DNA from: Paenibacillus piscarius
GTDB taxonomy: Bacteria; Bacillota; Bacilli; Paenibacillales; Paenibacillaceae
Length of the DNA: 64,000 nt
Direction: 5' to 3'
NCBI RefSeq assembly: GCF_022234545.1
Contig: NZ_JAIEUI010000002.1
Span: forward strand, 286,327 to 350,326
The stretch's first letter is position 1. Every line of letters starts with the position of its first letter. Both the position numbers and the translations under genes were made by a program. This document shows, one piece after another, positions 61,835-64,000 of the stretch. Below the pieces are notes generated by a model that made no database searches, was not told the origin of the DNA, and saw only the letters and a program-made list of their open reading frames with translations.

Positions 61835-62980
61835 CTACTCCCAATAGAACGGCCCGGCGTCTCTGATCCGCGCCAGCGCCTCGACATAGAAGAAATCACC
61901 GTAGATCAGCGGAACATCGATGTTCCGGTTCTCCGGGTAGTTGCTGGTGCCGTGAAGCAGCAGCCCTTCCTCCCCGTCATCGTCCCAGGTGCCGTAATTG
62001 CGGTAGAGGGACTCGGTGATGCTAAGGGCGGCGTTCCGGTAGACATGTGCTTCGGACGCCTCCACCTGACTGGCCAGCAGCAGCAGGCCGCTGGCCGCGC
62101 AGGAGCCGGCAGAGGTATCGCGGATCTCCCCTACTGCTCCCGGTGCGCGGAAATCCCAATGCGGTACATGGTCCTCGGGCAGACGGGTGATGAAGAAATG
62201 AGCGACCTGCTTGGAAGCATCCAGGTAGCTCTGTTTGCCGGTATGATGATAGGCCAGTGCCAGCCCGTAGAGCGCCCAGGCCGACCCGCGTGACCAGGCC
62301 GATTCCGGCGCGTAGCCCTGCCCGCCGCGCTTCTCCAGCACTTCGCCGGTCTCCGGGTCGAAGTTGACAATATGATAGACCGAGCCGTCCGGCCGGATGA
62401 AATGCTCCAGCACCGTATCCATATGCGCCTCGGCAACATGCCGGTAACGCGGGTCCCCGCTTACCGCCGAAGCCCAGAACAGCAGGCTTGTATTCATGCT
62501 GCAATCTATAATAGCCACTCCGCTGTTATCCTCGCCTTCGTGCCAGGGATTCCAGGCCCGGATATACCGGCCCTTCAGGTTGAAGCGGGCGGCCAGATGG
62601 CTTGCCGCCTTCAGCCCACGGATGCGCGAAGCTTCCGCGCCCGTCAGCTTGTAGTTGGCTACGCTGGTCAGCAGCCACATGAAGCCCAGGTCATGGTCCA
62701 GCTTCCCATAACCGTCCAGTACCTCATCCAGCTGCTGCTCGCAGTCCTCGGCAATGGCCTTTAAGCCGCCGTCCCCGGCCCCGCTCCCGGCATAGAGCTG
62801 CCAGAGCATTCCCGGCCAGAAGCCGGCGGTCCACCAGCTTGGGACCTCCAGCACATACTTGCCTCCCTGGCTGGCGTGCGGGAAGGCTGCACCGATCCGC
62901 TGGCTGTTCCGCTTGGTTTTGGCCAGCGCCTGGTTCCAGGCTTCTTCTACCCATTCCTGCTGTGTCATTCCGTTCATCAT
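61835..62980 (-). CDS. GH88 unsaturated glucuronyl hydrolase-type enzyme
   Basis: 381 residues forming an alpha/alpha six-barrel. Two aspartates fit the catalytic pair of GH88: one near residue 96 (LDHDLGFMW) and one near 159 (SGVAIIDCSMNTSLL). Aromatic WWTAGFWPGMLW at about 49-60 is typical. GH88 enzymes hydrate the double bond at the end of lyase-made oligosaccharides and release an unsaturated uronic acid. No signal peptide, so it acts after import. The gap to the DUF2264 start is 14 bp. Starts at ATG 62980 or the following ATG. Confidence 0.9.
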   Translation of the reverse strand: MMNGMTQQEWVEEAWNQALAKTKRNSQRIGAAFPHASQGGKYVLEVPSWWTAGFWPGMLWQLYAGSGAGDGGLKAIAEDCEQQLDEVLDGYGKLDHDLGFMWLLTSVANYKLTGAEASRIRGLKAASHLAARFNLKGRYIRAWNPWHEGEDNSGVAIIDCSMNTSLLFWASAVSGDPRYRHVAEAHMDTVLEHFIRPDGSVYHIVNFDPETGEVLEKRGGQGYAPESAWSRGSAWALYGLALAYHHTGKQSYLDASKQVAHFFITRLPEDHVPHWDFRAPGAVGEIRDTSAGSCAASGLLLLASQVEASEAHVYRNAALSITESLYRNYGTWDDDGEEGLLLHGTSNYPENRNIDVPLIYGDFFYVEALARIRDAGPFYWE

Positions 62981-63029
62981 CCAATCCCGCCTTTGTCACA
63001 AATATTCGGCTCTACGGCCGTTCACCTGT

Positions 63030-64000
63030 CTACAGAAATTGAAACGTAAATCTTAGCACACCCTCTGCCTCCGGCCGCAGAACGTGGAAATCAAGACTAT
63101 GCCACGGCGTCTCCCGGCCGTAATGATTGTTGTATACATGAGCATTGATCTCAAGCTGCACCAGTTGCGGGTCATAGGCAACCACAGCGCCGTTACCCGC
63201 TGTCTCCCCGGGCAGCAGCACGCTACCGGGATGAAGCAGCTCCGGCCTGCGCCAGGTGACGAACCGCTCCGTCCAGCTTGCTGGTGTCCCATCATACTGC
63301 CAGGTGTCGGTCAGCTCCAGTCTTGGCCGCTCTTCCTTATGCCAGATCAGCGAACGCACCAGGGACTTCAGCCCGCTGACCGGATACGCCCCGGCCAGCT
63401 CTAGCGTCAGCTCATCCCGCTCTTCCTCCGCCGAAGCATGAAGCACCACAACGCGGAACTCACGCCCGGCACCCTGATACTGGCCGTCAATGACCGGCAC
63501 CGAATGGCCCTGCGAACCATTACAGTCATATCCGTAACGTCCCGCGCCGAAATAATCGGCCGTATACTCCCCGCAGCCCAGATCGGCTGCGAAGATCTCG
63601 CCCCGGCCGCTCAGAATGAATTGGCCGAGATCATTGTGGTTGTGCGGCTCGTCGTTATGCCCGCCCTTGGCGGCGAAGCCGAAGGCCCCGGCTGCGGACA
63701 CATGCCGCGACACCAGCCAGGCGGCGTCGGGCAAATAACGGCTGCCTGCCTCCCATGCCTCTTTCTCCTTACCCGCTCTCACCCAGAGCAGGTTGCGGAG
63801 CGCCGGGGCGAAGCGGCTGCAATGGTCCTCCGTGAACGGAGCGCGCAGCCCAGACGGCGGACGCAGCACACCGTCACAGGCTTCGGTCAAATAATGGGAC
63901 AGGCCCATATGTACCTTCACCCGGGGCTGCGAATCCGAGAAATTGGCCACATAGCTGCCGTCAATGAAGCATTGCTGTTGGAAGCGGGCGATCCGCGCCA
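63030..64000 (-). CDS. heparinase II/III family protein (C-terminal part; 5' end outside window)
   Basis: At least 323 residues; the frame stays open to the right edge, with family-like sequence there (CFIDGSYVANFSDSQPRVKV), so the true start lies beyond the window. The signature GGHNDEPHNHNDLGQFIL near the middle carries the His and Asn residues of the heparinase II/III domain, followed by a beta-sandwich (GHSVPVIDGQYQGAGREF). Such lyases or related enzymes attack uronate-containing chains. It is first of the visible leftward unit, upstream of GH88 and DUF2264. Confidence 0.85.
   Translation of the reverse strand, partial: ARIARFQQQCFIDGSYVANFSDSQPRVKVHMGLSHYLTEACDGVLRPPSGLRAPFTEDHCSRFAPALRNLLWVRAGKEKEAWEAGSRYLPDAAWLVSRHVSAAGAFGFAAKGGHNDEPHNHNDLGQFILSGRGEIFAADLGCGEYTADYFGAGRYGYDCNGSQGHSVPVIDGQYQGAGREFRVVVLHASAEEERDELTLELAGAYPVSGLKSLVRSLIWHKEERPRLELTDTWQYDGTPASWTERFVTWRRPELLHPGSVLLPGETAGNGAVVAYDPQLVQLEINAHVYNNHYGRETPWHSLDFHVLRPEAEGVLRFTFQFL

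Overview
The window reads as chromosome of an endospore-forming, carbohydrate-scavenging Firmicute, most likely Paenibacillus. The reasons are a YheC/YheD-type spore-coat ATP-grasp protein, LplB/LplC-type sugar permeases paired with YesM/YesN-type two-component systems, a copper-amine-oxidase stalk protein, strong AGGAGG ribosome binding sites with frequent TTG and GTG starts, and moderately GC-rich coding sequence. The genus is inferred from gene content and style; no rRNA or tRNA gene is present to confirm it.

Layout. 1-5.2 kb: a LacI repressor, a TetR-MFS efflux pair behind a two-operator promoter, a stalk-domain protein and a Fur-boxed siderophore-binding lipoprotein. 5.4-11.5 kb: a GH30 glycosidase with an ABC sugar importer and its LacI regulator, joined by two copies of one palindrome. 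11.7-14.5 kb: spore-coat ATP-grasp, DUF6492-type glycosyltransferase and sugar nucleotidyltransferase. 14.9-32.2 kb: a Nif3-like protein, then a large (glucurono)xylan and sugar-acid block: GH67 alpha-glucuronidase, AraC and GntR regulators, uxuA-uxuB, GH43 xylosidase, YjhG/YagF-type xylonate dehydratase, IclR regulator, YagE-type aldolase, CdaR-type regulator, glycerate kinase and GntP permease. 32.7-39.9 kb: histidine kinase, response regulator, two permeases and a binding protein for a second ABC importer. 40-42.7 kb: an XRE-TPR regulator divergent from an MFS exporter with shared AT-rich operators. 42.8-46.7 kb: an accessory patch with an AT-rich unknown gene, a toxin-antitoxin pair, a group II intron and a FusB-like EF-G-binding protein with a complex leader. 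47-57.5 kb: GH30, GH42 and a third ABC importer, divergent from their own two-component system. 57.6-59.1 kb: ECF sigma factor and membrane anti-sigma. 59.9-64 kb: DUF2264, GH88 and heparinase II/III genes, the last cut by the window edge.

How it works together. Xylan fragments would be trimmed inside the cell by GH67 and GH43. Glucuronate would pass through UxuB and UxuA to 2-keto-3-deoxygluconate. No KDG kinase or KDPG aldolase is in the window. A YagE-type aldolase and a glycerate kinase are, so a non-phosphorylating split is possible. None of the three importers has its own ATPase, so a shared MsmX-type ATPase encoded elsewhere is implied.

The least expected signal is non-coding. Four intergenic regions between convergent genes, plus the left window edge, carry tandem units that all have a period of about 51 bp although their sequences differ. 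One array mixes two unit types in a single register. A second candidate is the roughly 200-nt leader of the FusB-like gene, which has an upstream 16-codon reading frame and long-range helices.
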